Assembly (NCBI GenBank): GCA_032871835.1
Contig: CM065297.1
Span: forward strand, 35,411,598 to 35,475,597
Origin: Dipteronia dyeriana
Taxonomy: Eukaryota > Streptophyta > Magnoliopsida > Sapindales > Sapindaceae
DNA: 64,000 nt
Direction: 5' to 3'
The translations under genes and the position numbers were made by a program. Of this stretch, positions 34,772 to 45,696 are shown piece after piece. How positions within the stretch are numbered: the first letter of the stretch is position 1; each line of letters starts with the position of its first letter. The notes under the pieces were generated by a model that was not told where the DNA came from, searched no databases, and saw only the letters and a program-made list of their open reading frames with translations.

Positions 34772-37183
34772 TGTTAATAGCAAAATTTGGCTAGGGACCA
34801 AATAAGAATTTTCCACTTCCCTGCCTTCCTGCAAGGGTCCAAATTCGGGCTTGTATGACGGGGTATCAAGGTCCCCGAGGTCGAGCTATCACGCCATCCT
34901 ACAAGAGCAAGGCAAGGCTGCCCATACCATCTGGGCATCTCGCATGTGTCCAAGCTTACCAAATAAAGCCCGACGAGACCTCGTCAAGCTTCTTAAACCA
35001 GGATAAAGCCTGAAGCTAGGTCGACGTGAAAGGACATGGGTTCCCCGACATCAAGGTATCTCGTGACACTCTCTTAGAGCTTGCTACTATCTCTACTTTC
35101 ACTAGGAGACCATCAAGGTACCAAACTTGTCTTGCAAAGGCACTTCTGCCTCGTCGAGGTATATCCTCGACCTGTCCGAGCATAAAAGGAAGAAGCCCGT
35201 AAAGCGCCGTCGTCACCAAAAGTGCCAAGATCCACTGTAGATCTTGGCATGGTTAAATCAAATAGTAAGAGCAGTACTTGAGCGTACCTTTCCACCCTTC
35301 CAGAAGTGAGCCAAGGTCGTCTGTTTATGGCAAACACCTTACCAGGGCCTGCTAGCCAAGCCCGCTACCCCGCTAGGAAGCCTGCATAGTTAGGTCAAGC
35401 TCCATGATAAAGCTCGGTATAGCTAAACCAAGCTCCCAGCTACAAGGTTGGAACCCTATGGGATATTTCACCCCTAAAATGATTAGCACAAGCTCTATGG
35501 GAAGACCAGCATCTAGCTACGTGACAATCAATAGGTCCTAGAGGAACCCCGCCAGTGTACTGGATCCTAGGGTACATCGCCCTCAAGAAATATCAAATGT
35601 TACCTCAGGTAACCTCTATGAAGTACCTCTCCAAAGTGACATGCAGAACTAGAGCTCTCATCTCGGCAACGTAGGAAGAGAGGATTGGCTTCCATGACAT
35701 TTAAAGTACCATTAATAAGGTCAACCGCATTAATGGAGGCGTTCAACCCAGTTAATGTCATGATCAACACCATTAATAAGAGATTATTCAACTCTTTAAG
35801 GGCCACCATTAGTGAAAGAATCCTTAAAGGAAATAAATACATTTACCTCCAAGATATCCTCCGTATCCGATTCTTTAGGGTCAACTACAACAGAAAATCC
35901 CGCCTATCAAGGAAGGAAGAGTCCGAAGAGGAAACAGTCACATCCCCTCCGAGATATTAGCCACGATCCGATCAAGTACATTAAAGGAAGAATCGTACTC
36001 AAGAAGGAGGGGAGGATTGAAGAATCCTGGACTTACACACCAAAGGTAGTCACCATTTATAAATATGCCTGTAAAAGGCATAGTAAGGGTCCGATCAATG
36101 ACAGAAGATACATGCTTTGTTTAGAGATCTCTCGACATCGTCAATGTATGTATTACCTTTATCTAGAATATACCGGTATCGGTCTACATTCGACCGCCAT
36201 TATAAGCTCTCCGGACCAACTACGTTGTATTACTTCACCATTCTTGTAAGCTCCCCGGAGCATTCTCTGATATATACATAAGGAAGGGTATTCCTCCTTC
36301 CTCCGGATACTGCTTTAGGGTTTTTCAGCATGTGATCATTCGTGATGCTTTTTCCCCCTTGGTTAGTCCATCTCCCTCTATAAAAGACTTGTGTATTTCC
36401 TATTATTTACTGTGTTACACATGTGTGTATACGGGCTAGGAACCGACCTCATTGGTCCTAGCTCTCTAATCTTTCTAACATGAGATCGGGAAACAACAAC
36501 GAAGACCTAAGGAAAAGAAGCTAGACCTAGCGCTCTTATCCTCTCATCTATACGCCAAAGTTGCACGTTAAGATGAGGAGAAACCACACAGACCAGCTTG
36601 AAGAAAGTCGATGAGCTCTCCCGTATCATCTCTGTGGTAGAAATCGAGCTCTCCGACACTGGAGCTAGATAAGCCCTCCTGCTTACTTGCTATCTAGATC
36701 GGGGAATTATAGAAAGGAATCGGGCTCCAGAACCGAGCTCCAGGTACCATGAAGGGCTTCGACCCCGACCGAGGACCAGAACCATGACAAGGACCAAGAT
36801 CAACCCCTTCATACCAGTAAAGAAACCTCGAGCTCCCTCGTTTCCTACCTACCACAAAGCTCAAAGGAAAGGATGACTTCTCTCCTAAATACTACGAAGC
36901 CCGGCAGGTGGGATGATTCCTCTCCTACCTACCACGAAGCTCGACGGAAAGGATGACTCGTTTACTACCTACTACGAAGCCCGGCAGATGGGATGACTCG
37001 TTGCCTACCTATCGCGAAACCTGATGAGTGAGATGACTCATCTCCTACCTACCACTCCATACTTAATATCCATACAAGATCAGGTCAGGTATCAACGATA
37101 CCAACCCCGACCACCACCTCTGTGGTAGTGGTCTCGAGGGTGTTAACAGGGATTTCTCATCCTAAACAAATTTCCCGTTAACA
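34772..37183 (+). mobile_element. Solo LTR of a Tat gypsy element (G3)
   Basis: A complete 2412-bp LTR, sense on the plus strand: start TGTTAATAGCAAAATTTGGC, end TTTCCCGTTAACA, flanked by the exact duplication GAAAC (34767-34771 and 37184-37188). A TATA box (TATAAAAG) is at 36379-36386. No internal element sequence is attached. It aligns with the LTR of G4 (59416-61587, reverse) along most of its length. The small open frames at 35600-35960 lie in U3 and also occur in G4; they are discussed as a finding, not called as genes. Confidence 0.92.
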
Positions 37184-37276
37184 GAAACTAAGTAACTAGC
37201 AATTCATATTAACTCTTTGTCCCCATTTTTGACATGAAATGATGCCAAAAGGTAAGAATCATACCATGAGACTCAA

Positions 37277-37880
37277 ATACTAGCTACTAGATCCATCAAA
37301 GAAAGATGTGCGTGTAGTTGACCTAACATAATGCTTGAGAGGTGGTATTGAACTTGATGCAATACACTTTTCCAACTCTTTTATTCTAGCATCTTGTTTT
37401 TCAACTATAGCACTAAACTCATCAACTTTCTTCTTCAAATGCAAAGCCCAATCCGGAAGAATGTTTATGCTAGTTTCTTGACAATCAACTTGTGAAATGA
37501 AAAGTCCAAAAGTGTCACATATCTTACCCTTATCCTTATATGACATGTATGACACACGTTTATCTATAAAATTTTACAAGGGTTGTACCAACATATCATC
37601 TCCACTACTTTGAACACCACAAAGAAGTTATAAACCCCGGTAATGCAAGCTTTTTATCTCCTCTAGTTGAGAAAGTCGCATTATCCAAATAAAACATGAG
37701 CAAATCCCCAAGGTTTATAGGTTTATTAGTCACTAAGGCATATTCCATTTTGATCTTGTCTTTATTCAACTCGGTTGAATTCGAAGATCCAATAATATTT
37801 GTGTAAATGAAAAGATGCCAAAATACACTTGCCTTAGTTAACTCATGTGGAATTTAGTGTGGTATCTGACGTCCCTCATA
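37277..37880 (-). pseudogene. 3' ORF of the SIRE element (env-like position)
   Basis: Minus-strand codons read HELTKASVFWHLFIYTN, KDKIKMEYALVTNKPINLGD, then after a frameshift YKDKGKICDTFGLF, a short coiled coil (LHLKKKVDEFSAIVEKQDAR) and SSIPPLKHYVR. The arrangement resembles the 'putative plant transposon protein' domain with a C-terminal coiled coil. It sits between RNase H and the 3' LTR, where SIRE elements carry their extra, envelope-like ORF. I see no signal peptide or membrane segment in what remains. Identity is tentative. Confidence 0.5.
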
Positions 37881-37888
37881 TAAAAAAA

Positions 37889-38225
37889 GAGACTTATAGA
37901 ATTGTCCGCTGATCATGAAATCTGGATACTACATATGGATGAATTGTCAAACCAGACAGATAATGGAGCAGGGATTGTCTTGACCGATCCAGAGAAAGTC
38001 AAATGTTGCCACAACTTCAGGTTTGAATTTAGCACCACTAACAACGAGGTTGAGTATGAAGTCTTGCTAGCGAGGATGAGGGTAGCCTTGAAGCTTGGTG
38101 CATATTTCCTCCATGTTAAAAGTGACTCACAATTGGTGGTCAACCAAGTGACAAGGCAGTACCAGGATAAAGGGGAAAATATTGTGGCCTACCTTGAAAA
38201 GGTCCAGGAACTGATGACCTGATTC
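37889..38225 (+). pseudogene. Gypsy archaeal-type RNase H fragment
   Basis: About 106 codons open on the plus strand: IWILHMDELSNQTDNGAGIV, FEFSTTNNEVEYEVLLARMR and SDSQLVVNQVTRQYQDKGEN. This is the second RNase H of a Tat element, homologous to 19601-20097 and to the end of 10104. No flanking pol is attached on either side, so it is an isolated scrap, possibly brought in by recombination or left by deletion. Confidence 0.75.
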
Positions 38226-38234
38226 GAGGGAGTA

Positions 38235-38472
38235 AAGGTATAGCAGATACTAATCGTGCCAAAATTGTCATATATTTTGGCCCTTAATTCCATTCCATTT
38301 CCTTTATCTTGTTTTCGAGCATATTTGATGTTTAATGGCTCAATTTATAGTGATTGAAGGCATTAATGGATTTTATGTGCTTGAGGCTAAAACCGGGACA
38401 TTCAGGTGAAAAACAAGTCAAAATTCAATGAAAATGAGCTTTGAGGCATCGTGCTCGGGTCCTTACCTTTGG
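38235..38472. repeat. Unclassified LTR-like sequence, left part
   Basis: No gene. It contains 'ccaaaattgtcatatattttggcccttaat' split over two blocks and ends in a GC-richer motif 'catcgtgctcgggtccttacc', which recurs in diverged form on the far side of the copia LTR (40340-40470). I read both as one older element split by that LTR. I do not recognise its family. Confidence 0.4.
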
Positions 38473-40339
38473 TGTGGAAAATATCGGTTGGTATAGTTCA
38501 AAAAAATTTCCTTTAAATGAATGAACCTTAGCCATTGATTAATTAACATATAATAAAAGTATTGTACCGTAAGATCTTCCAATCCAATCATGGACGTGAA
38601 TCACCTAGGAGTGTGAGATACCTTTCTTTGAATAGTATACTTGAGGATGGAAAACAAACAAAATCTTTTTCTTTTGTTAGTCATAATAATCTTCCTAGAA
38701 AAAACCTAAGAACGTTTGGTCACTTGAGAATTATTAATCTGTTGATTGAAACTCGCTTGAACCCGATTCAATTGTTTTACATTAAACCTGTTGATGTAAA
38801 GGATACTAGTGCACTATCAAAAACAAAAACGTTCTCTCTTTTCTCTATGCATGGCCGAATTCTTCACACACCTATCTTAGAGTTGGATGAATTTTTCTAG
38901 AGCAAGAACCTAATTTTCCTCTCTTAAAAATTCTAATGGTTGGCAGAATTCTCTCACAAGACTTTTGTCTTGACCGAATTCTCTCACTAAAACCACTATA
39001 CCGAATTCTTTCTCTGAGACCAAAAAATTCAACATGGTCGAATTCTCATATAGTAATATATATATATAGCTGGTTGTCAAATCCTTAGGAGGATTTACTT
39101 GGTAGGCAATAATCCTTTCTCTAGGAGGATTTACTTGGCATATCCTTGGTCGCCCATTCCAAATATTTTGAAGAGTTTCCGCATGTCTTGATCACACATG
39201 ACCGCATCTCTCCAAAACTTTTGGATTTCAAAATCCAAAAAAAATCTAGATGGACCTAGAAATTGGTCCAGTGGAATATATCAAGTGATCCATGCAAGTT
39301 CATGTAAATTTGGGATCTTGGCGGGCTATCTAAATTTAAGCTCCAATAGACATAACCTAATCACAATCAACAAATGATTAACTTAGGTCGGATGTATTAA
39401 TTTTAGTTTATTCCACTAAAGAACTACAATTGAACACTTAAATAAATAAAGAATAAATTGATGTTCCTCATTCATACCCTAGACAATCTTAATGGAGATA
39501 GTGTATACTCTTGAAGAATACCACTAACCGCCAAGAGTTTATAGACCGCCTATAGCAATCCCAGTTATCATTTTTACTCATATGGCCACATTTTGAACTT
39601 GGATATTTTGACCTGTCCAGAAGCCATATTTCAATATACAACATTGAAAAATTAACGTTAAGATTTAATATCTAATACCTCAAAATATCTATATAATGAT
39701 ATTCTACTCATTCAATAAATGGAGCCACGATGTCCATATCTATAAATGAAGTCCTCTATCGATTAACAAATGAATACCACCAAACCATCGAGGATAGACC
39801 ATGCTATATAATCATACTTATTGATGGATCAAATGATAACACTTATAACCGTAAGCCTTAATTTATCTCAGGATTGAGATAGACTCTCCAATTGTCTTCA
39901 AGTTAAAACTTTTATCCAATGATGGTTTCAGATAAAATATCTCACTAAGATCCTATTCAATACACCTAGTGCACTAGAATATTTTGCTCAAAGACACCAC
40001 ATTTTGATTATTTTAGACTCATCATAACACATTTGATCCCACTCAAATGCTCGCAAGAGAATCTACAACTTTAGCAAGATAAAGACGCCTAACCTTTATC
40101 TTAAGTTGTGAATATTGTTCAAGACTAACTAAAGAATTGTGTCTAGTTCATACATATCCATATATACGAACAATTCTACTTTTCTCATAGTCTTTTGACC
40201 TTATGATTATTTACTTTTGACAATTATAATAATTAAACTACAAATACCATAAGATTTGTTAAACTAGATATCACTTTATTATTATGAAAAGATTATCAAA
40301 TACATTATTACATTTTTGCTATTAAACATAATCCCAACA
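38473..40339 (-). repeat. Copia LTR (main family), internally deleted
   Basis: Left end TGTGGAAAATATCGG corresponds to the usual TGAAGGGAAAAAACGG; about 40 bp are missing soon after, and a larger segment is missing around 39050-39200. Right end CATAATCCCAACA. No matching 5-bp flanks were found, so it may be a recombined or rearranged solo LTR. Confidence 0.75.
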
Positions 40340-40479
40340 CACTTCCTGTGCATCGGGTGTAGAGCAGATCAAGAAATATCACTGCACGGGTACTGCATGG
40401 GTTCCTTACCTGTGCACAATCTGTACACTACGCATACCAGCTCATCTGAAGATGGGTTTTCAGCGATTTTAAGACAGAT
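40340..40479. repeat. Unclassified LTR-like sequence, right part
   Basis: Contains short direct motifs 'gcatcgggtg', 'gcacgggtactgcatggg' and 'ccttacctgtgcac'. It lies between the copia LTR and the SIRE RNase H, interrupting the latter at NNMSVINISK. See 38235-38472. Confidence 0.4.
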
Positions 40480-41770
40480 TTTTTGAAATGTTAATAACAC
40501 TCATGTTATTACAATAGGGGGTTAGAGTACCTTGGTCGAACCCATAATCAACAAGCATTTGCTTCATCCATAGGAGATTTGTGCAAGCATTCTCGACTGC
40601 TATATACTTAGCCTCAACCGTGGATAAGGAAATTAAGTTTTGCTTTTTGCAAAACAAAGACACCAAGTTGTTCCTTAGAAAGAAGCAACTGTTTGATGTA
40701 CACTTCTTATCATCACAATTTTCTTACCCAATATGCATCATTAAAGCCAACTAATCTAATATTAGTGCCAAAAGAGTACCATATCCCATAGTTGGATGTT
40801 CTATTCATATATCAAATGATTCTCTTCAGGGGGAAAGATGGGACTCATTAGGATTTGCTCGGTGCTTAGCACTCACACCAACACTAAAGGCTATATCTGG
40901 TCTACTTGCAGTCAAGTAAAGCAAGCTACCAATCAGACAACGATATAGGTTTTGGTCCACACTTTTCTCACTAGTATCCTCACTAAGTTTCAATGTGGTA
41001 CTCTTGGGTGTGTCATAATGTTTGACATTCTCAAGGCCAAATTTCTTCACTAGGTTCTTGGCATACTTAGCTTGGGATATGAAGATCCCATCATACAATT
41101 GCTTAATTTGCAAACCTTGGAAGTAATTGAGCTTTCCAACAAGACTCATCTCAAATTCATGAGACATAACATTAACAAATTGTTGGACTTTGGCTTTGTT
41201 GGTAGAGCCAAAACATTGTCATCAACATAGATTTAGCAATGAAACGCTCATCATTGTTTCCTTTGATGAACAAAGTATTGTCAACACTACCTCTAGAGTA
41301 GCTATTGTCAACAAGATAGAGAATGAGATGCTCTTACCAAGCTCTCGGTGCTTGTTTCAACCCATATAAAGCCTTCTTAAGGCGATAGACATGATTGGGT
41401 GGTATGGATCCACAAACCCGTTGGGTTCCTCAACAGACACTTCCTATTGCAAGAAGCCATTGAACATCCAATTGATGCAATTTGAACTTGTACATACAAG
41501 ATATGGATAAGAGAAGCCTTATAGACTCAAGACGGGCAGCAGGAGCGAATTTCTCCTCAAAGTCGACACCCTTAACTTAACAGTATCCGTATGATACAAG
41601 TCTAGCATTGTTTCGCAAAATGTTTCCATCCTCATCCAACTTATTCCTATATGCCCTTTTAGTTCCAATGACATTGGTGTTTTGGGTCTAGGAACTAGAG
41701 TCCAAACCTCATTTCTTTCAAATTGGTTTAACTTTTTTTGCATAGCAAGAATCCAATACTCATAATTTTT
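40480..41770 (-). pseudogene. SIRE reverse transcriptase and RNase H
   Basis: Minus-strand order: MQKKLNQFERNEVWTLVPRP (RT N-terminus, 41519-41743), degenerate fingers, a palm with intact YVDD at 41218-41229, then MSLVGKLNYFQGLQIKQLYD, GIFISQAKYAKNLVKKFGLE and LYRCLIGSLLYLTASRPDIA (40826-41167). RNase H follows with LISLSTVEAKYIAVENACTN and MKQMLVDYGFDQG (40469-40666). Stops and frameshifts separate the blocks. It is truncated at the C-terminus by the unclassified insertion and at the N-terminus by the copia LTR fragment. Confidence 0.85.
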
Positions 41771-42055
41771 TCGCTGAATCTCACACTATTTCTTAGAGCT
41801 TATCGAATTTTGTCTAGAGTAAAATCAGATTTTTCTCCCTCAAAATTCTATGGCGGCCGAAATCTTTTCTTGGAAAAACTACGGTTGACCGAAAATCTCT
41901 CTTGGAAATTGCTTAGGGCTGGCCGAAGTTCTTAAGAGATATATATAGGATCATAAATCCTCTCCTAGGAAGGATTTACTTGGTTGGCAAGAATCCTTTC
42001 CTTAGGTGGATTTATTTGGTAGTCAAGAATCCTTTTCTAAAAGGAATTCTATCCT

Positions 42056-42094
<39 letters not shown>

Positions 42095-43735
42095 GCTGGC
42101 CGAATTCTTCATAGAATATATTAGGATCACAAATCCTTTCCTAAGAAGGATTTACTTGGTTGTTAAGAATCATTTCCTTAAGTGGATTTACTTGGTGGTT
42201 AAGAATCCTTTTCTAAAAGAAATTCTATCCTACACCAAAACTCATAATCCAACTCAATAGTGTATTTGTAACCATATTAAAGACTTCCTAATTTGATTAG
42301 ATAAATAATTACTTTTAATTATCTACTTATCAAATATAATCTTTAATATTGATTATACTATCAACAATAGTATAATATTAGGAGAACATCTCCTACTAGC
42401 AAAAGATTTTGACTTTTAATTAAATAATTAATTAATCACCAAATTAATTAATTTTCATTTAATTAAATAATAAAATAAAATAATATAATTAAGCTATTCT
42501 AAATAGCCTTGCCGCCCAACACATATATACGGGCCAATATATTATTTTCTTATTTTATTAAATCCATTTGACCTTTATACAAAGTCCACATATGAACTAG
42601 ATTCATTCTTACAAAAAGAAACAAGTCCACAAGCCTCAATACAATTCTAGACGGACCCCTAAATTGGTCCAGTAGAATATATCAAGTGATCCATGCAAGT
42701 TCGTGTGGATTGGGGATCTTGGCGGGCTATATAAATTTAAGCTTCAATAGATACAACCCAATCATAATCAACAAATGATTCACTTAGGTCCGATCTATTA
42801 ATTTTAATTCATTCAACTAAAGAACTAAAATTGAACTCTTAAATAAAGATAGAATAAGTTAATATTTCTCATTCATACCCTAGACAACCTTATTGGAGAA
42901 AGTGTATCCTTGTAAAGAATATTAGTAATCGTCAAGAGCTCATAGACTGCCTATAGCTCTCCAAGTTACCATATTTACTCATATGACCACATTTTGAACT
43001 TGGATATTTTGACTTGTCCAGAAGCCATGTTTCAATAGACACTATTGAAAACTTAACATTAATATTTAATATCCAATACCTCAAAACATCCATATGATGA
43101 TATTCTACTCTCATTTAATAAATGAATCCTCAATGTCCATATCTATAAATGAAGTTCTCTATCAATTAACAAATGAATACCACCAAACTATCGAGGATGG
43201 ACTATGCTATATATTCGTGCTCTTTGATAGCTCAAATGATAACACTTACAACCACAAGTCCTCAGGATTGAGATAGACTCTCTGATTGTCTTTAAAGGAA
43301 AACATTTATACATTGACGGTTCTAGATAAAGTATTTCATTGTGATCCAATTCAATGCACTCAGTGCACTAGATTTTTTTGCCCAAAGACACCACACTTTA
43401 ATGATTTTAGACTCATCATAACACATTTGATCCCACTCAAATGCAAGCAAAAGAATTTACAACTTTGACAAGATAAATGCACTCAACCATTTTTATCTTA
43501 AGTTGTGAATATTATGCAATACTAACTAAAGAATTGTGTCTACCTATTACATATCTAGATTATGAAAAATTATTCCTTTCTCATTGTCTTTTGACCTTGT
43601 GATTATTTACATTTTACACTTATAATAATTAAACTATAAATGCTATAAGATATGTTAAACTAGAAATCACTTTATTAATATGAAAAGATTGTCAAATACA
43701 TTATTATACTCTTGCTATCGAGCATAATCCTAACA
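41771..43735 (-). repeat. Copia LTR fragment with (TA)n and internal duplication
   Basis: Right end complete (CATAATCCTAACA at 43735); the left end starts inside the LTR (matching about 20551 of copia B), so about 450 bp are missing together with the SIRE protease and integrase. A pure (TA)n run lies at about 42060-42091 and is flanked by two copies of the segment beginning 'agggctggccgaa' (41915 and 42092, period 177 bp). Confidence 0.85.
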
Positions 43736-44840
43736 GCTGTAGGACTTGAACTTCTTTAACCTCTCGACTTTTGACAAATGTAGTCTTCTTTAAGGAAATG
43801 GTAACCATGCCTTCCACATATCCTATGCCTTTCTTATCACTAAGGTTTTTTCCACTTGATAACATCTTGTCAAGTATCTTGATTCTAGAAGTCATCATGG
43901 CAACCAACTCTTTAGCCTATCTAAGATCATCATTCAAGCTTTCTTCACTCTTCTTAGTAATGACAAGCTCTAACTACAAAATTTCTTCCAACTATCTTCC
44001 ACTCTTCACTTTCTACTCAAGTGAGTCACCTTGGAAGTCAACTTAAGATGCTCCTTTTTCAACTTTTGAAACTCTTTCTTCTTCTTCATTCTAGAAATAT
44101 CAAAGAACTTCATGAAGTCTTCATAGTTTATCTCTTTATCAAATTCGAACTTGGACTTAGATAAGGTACTCTCATCACTTGAGTCACCTTTTTCTTATTT
44201 GTCACTCATAACTTCCTTTTTTATTATGAGATAATGAGAAGGCAATAAAGTTTGCAACTTGACCTTTATCATCCGAAGACTTTTCTTCCTCCTCTAAGTC
44301 TTCGTTATCACTCAAAATGGCCACCAAAATGGCCACCATGGCCATTCCTTTCTTCTTCTTCTACTTCAAATTTGGACAATCGGAAGCAATGTGACCAAAT
44401 CACTACATTCATGGCATTTAATGCCTTTCCTAGAGTTATTCTCTTGTTATCTTTCTGCCTTCTTGAAAGAAGTCATCTTCTTCACTACTTTTCCCTTGGA
44501 CCCAAATATTTTCTTCTCAAACTTCATGAATTTCTTAAATATTTAAACCATGAGGGCCATCTCCTCATCTGAGTCTTCCTTCTCCACTTTAACCTTGGAG
44601 GTCTTCAATGCAATACTCTTTTGCTTCTTTGGAGGTATAGGAGTAGAAGTCCACCTAGACTTATAAGCTAGAAGTCTTCCAATGACCTCACTAGGTTTCA
44701 TATTCTTGTAGTCACTATTCTCCTCAAGTGTCGTCACCTTTGATTCAAACCTTGATGGAAGCGACCTCATACTCTTTTGCTTGATTCTCCTATCCGAATA
44801 GGGGTCACCAAGTTGATTAGCCACCATGCTTAACAATCAC
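43736..44840 (-). pseudogene. SIRE gag with zinc knuckle
   Basis: Minus strand: MLSMVANQLGDPYSDRRIKQ, MRSLPSRFESKVTTLEEN and GRLLAYKSRWTSTPIPPKK (44543-44836) match the UBN2-type Gag of SIRE elements. Next comes a zinc-knuckle start (GIKCHECS near 44400), then a lysine- and glutamate-rich coiled-coil part and ILDKMLSSGKNLSDKKGIGY (43704-43907), the spacer before protease. The N-terminal codons and the 5' LTR are missing. Multiple stops. Confidence 0.8.
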
Positions 44841-44993
44841 AGAAGAGATAAGCAACCTAAGTGAATATATGGAAATATTCTAGTGAATACAAATCCTAGA
44901 TATCAATTATCTAAATGCAAATGCAAATGGATTTAGCTAGAAGGGTAAAATGGTCATAAATCCTAGCTATCAATAAATAAAAAGTCTCAACCA
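44841..44993. other. Intergenic spacer beyond the SIRE gag
   Basis: AT-rich sequence with no recognisable feature; the SIRE/Harbinger junction lies here. Confidence 0.4.
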
Positions 44994-45460
44994 ACAATAT
45001 GGAGGGTGACTGGAATTCAAAATTATGATAAGTTGTTAGAGCTGTTTACAAAGGATAGAGTTAATGGAGAGGGTGCCATAAGTGCAAATGAAATAGGAAA
45101 ACAATGGGAAAATTAGGGTTGTGATTAGTTTGTAGATCTTGAACGTTTGGAAGAGGTAACAACTGATAATTTTAGTCCTGTATCCCCATAATGCAATTCT
45201 TAAGGTGCAAATTCCTCCAAAGTAAAGAAAAGGAAAGCCTCTATGGTAGATGCATTTGACAAACAAGTTGAGATGATTCAATTTGGTATAAATAATGTAG
45301 CTGATGCAATAAGGGAAGGAATAGGGATATTTATGTAGAGCTATTGAAGATTGGAGTCCTTGACAATCTACAACTTGATCCTTTTTCGTTTCTAGTTAAA
45401 TCTCCATTTAAAACAAGAGCTTTCCTTGTAGTCCCATGTCCATGATGGTATGAACTTCTT
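44994..45460 (+). pseudogene. Myb/SANT-like protein fragment (Harbinger-associated)
   Basis: Plus-strand codons from 45024 read YDKLLELFTKDRVNGEGAIS, then after a stop FVDLERLEEVTTDNFSP, KVKKRKASMVDAFDKQVEMI and GINNVADAIREG. This is the C-terminal half of the plant Myb/SANT-like family whose members accompany PIF/Harbinger transposases (and of domesticated relatives). The Myb domain itself is absent, and stops interrupt what remains. It is a decayed transposon gene or a gene scrap. Confidence 0.65.
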
Positions 45461-45528
45461 TTGAATATGATGCATCCGACTAATGAATTTTAAGTTGACA
45501 TAGTTGATCTTAACTCTTACGCTCTATT

Positions 45529-45696
45529 CTGAACAATATGGAAGCTATATTTTGTTATATGTCAACTAACATTGGCTGATTTTGTGATCTATGTCAACTA
45601 AGATTGACCGCTTTTATGAATTATGTATACTTTGGTAAAGGCTTTTTGCCTTATGTGTAAAGTACTGAACAATATGACTGCTATATTTGATAAATG
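45529..45696. repeat. 136-bp tandem duplication at the copia C target site
   Basis: CTGAACAATATG begins at 45529 and again at 45665; the second unit is interrupted by copia C after TAAATG and resumes at 55689 (ATATGTCAACTAACATTGG). The period is 136 bp. Read across the element, two near-identical units lie in direct tandem. Confidence 0.85.

Larger units (their letters stand above)
31780..44840 (-). mobile_element. SIRE/Maximus-type copia element, 5'-truncated, with nested insertions
   Basis: Minus-oriented: gag at the right (43736-44840), RT and RNase H (40480-41770), a 3' ORF (37277-37880), polypurine tract and 3' LTR at the left. Protease and integrase are missing and are replaced by a copia LTR fragment. 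Further insertions are a solo Tat LTR (34772-37183), an RNase H scrap of a gypsy element and an unclassified LTR-like segment holding another copia LTR. The RT motif QLYDGIFISQAKYAKNLVKK and the polypurine tract define the lineage. Confidence 0.8.

Noticed and set aside
34772..37183. Interpretation as the 5' LTR of G2
   Set aside because: Its orientation is opposite to the G2 3' LTR and it has its own GAAAC target duplication, so it is a solo LTR.
44994..45460. Possible intact host Myb-like regulator
   Set aside because: Only the C-terminal part is present, with stops and no Myb domain; Harbinger-associated remnant is more likely.
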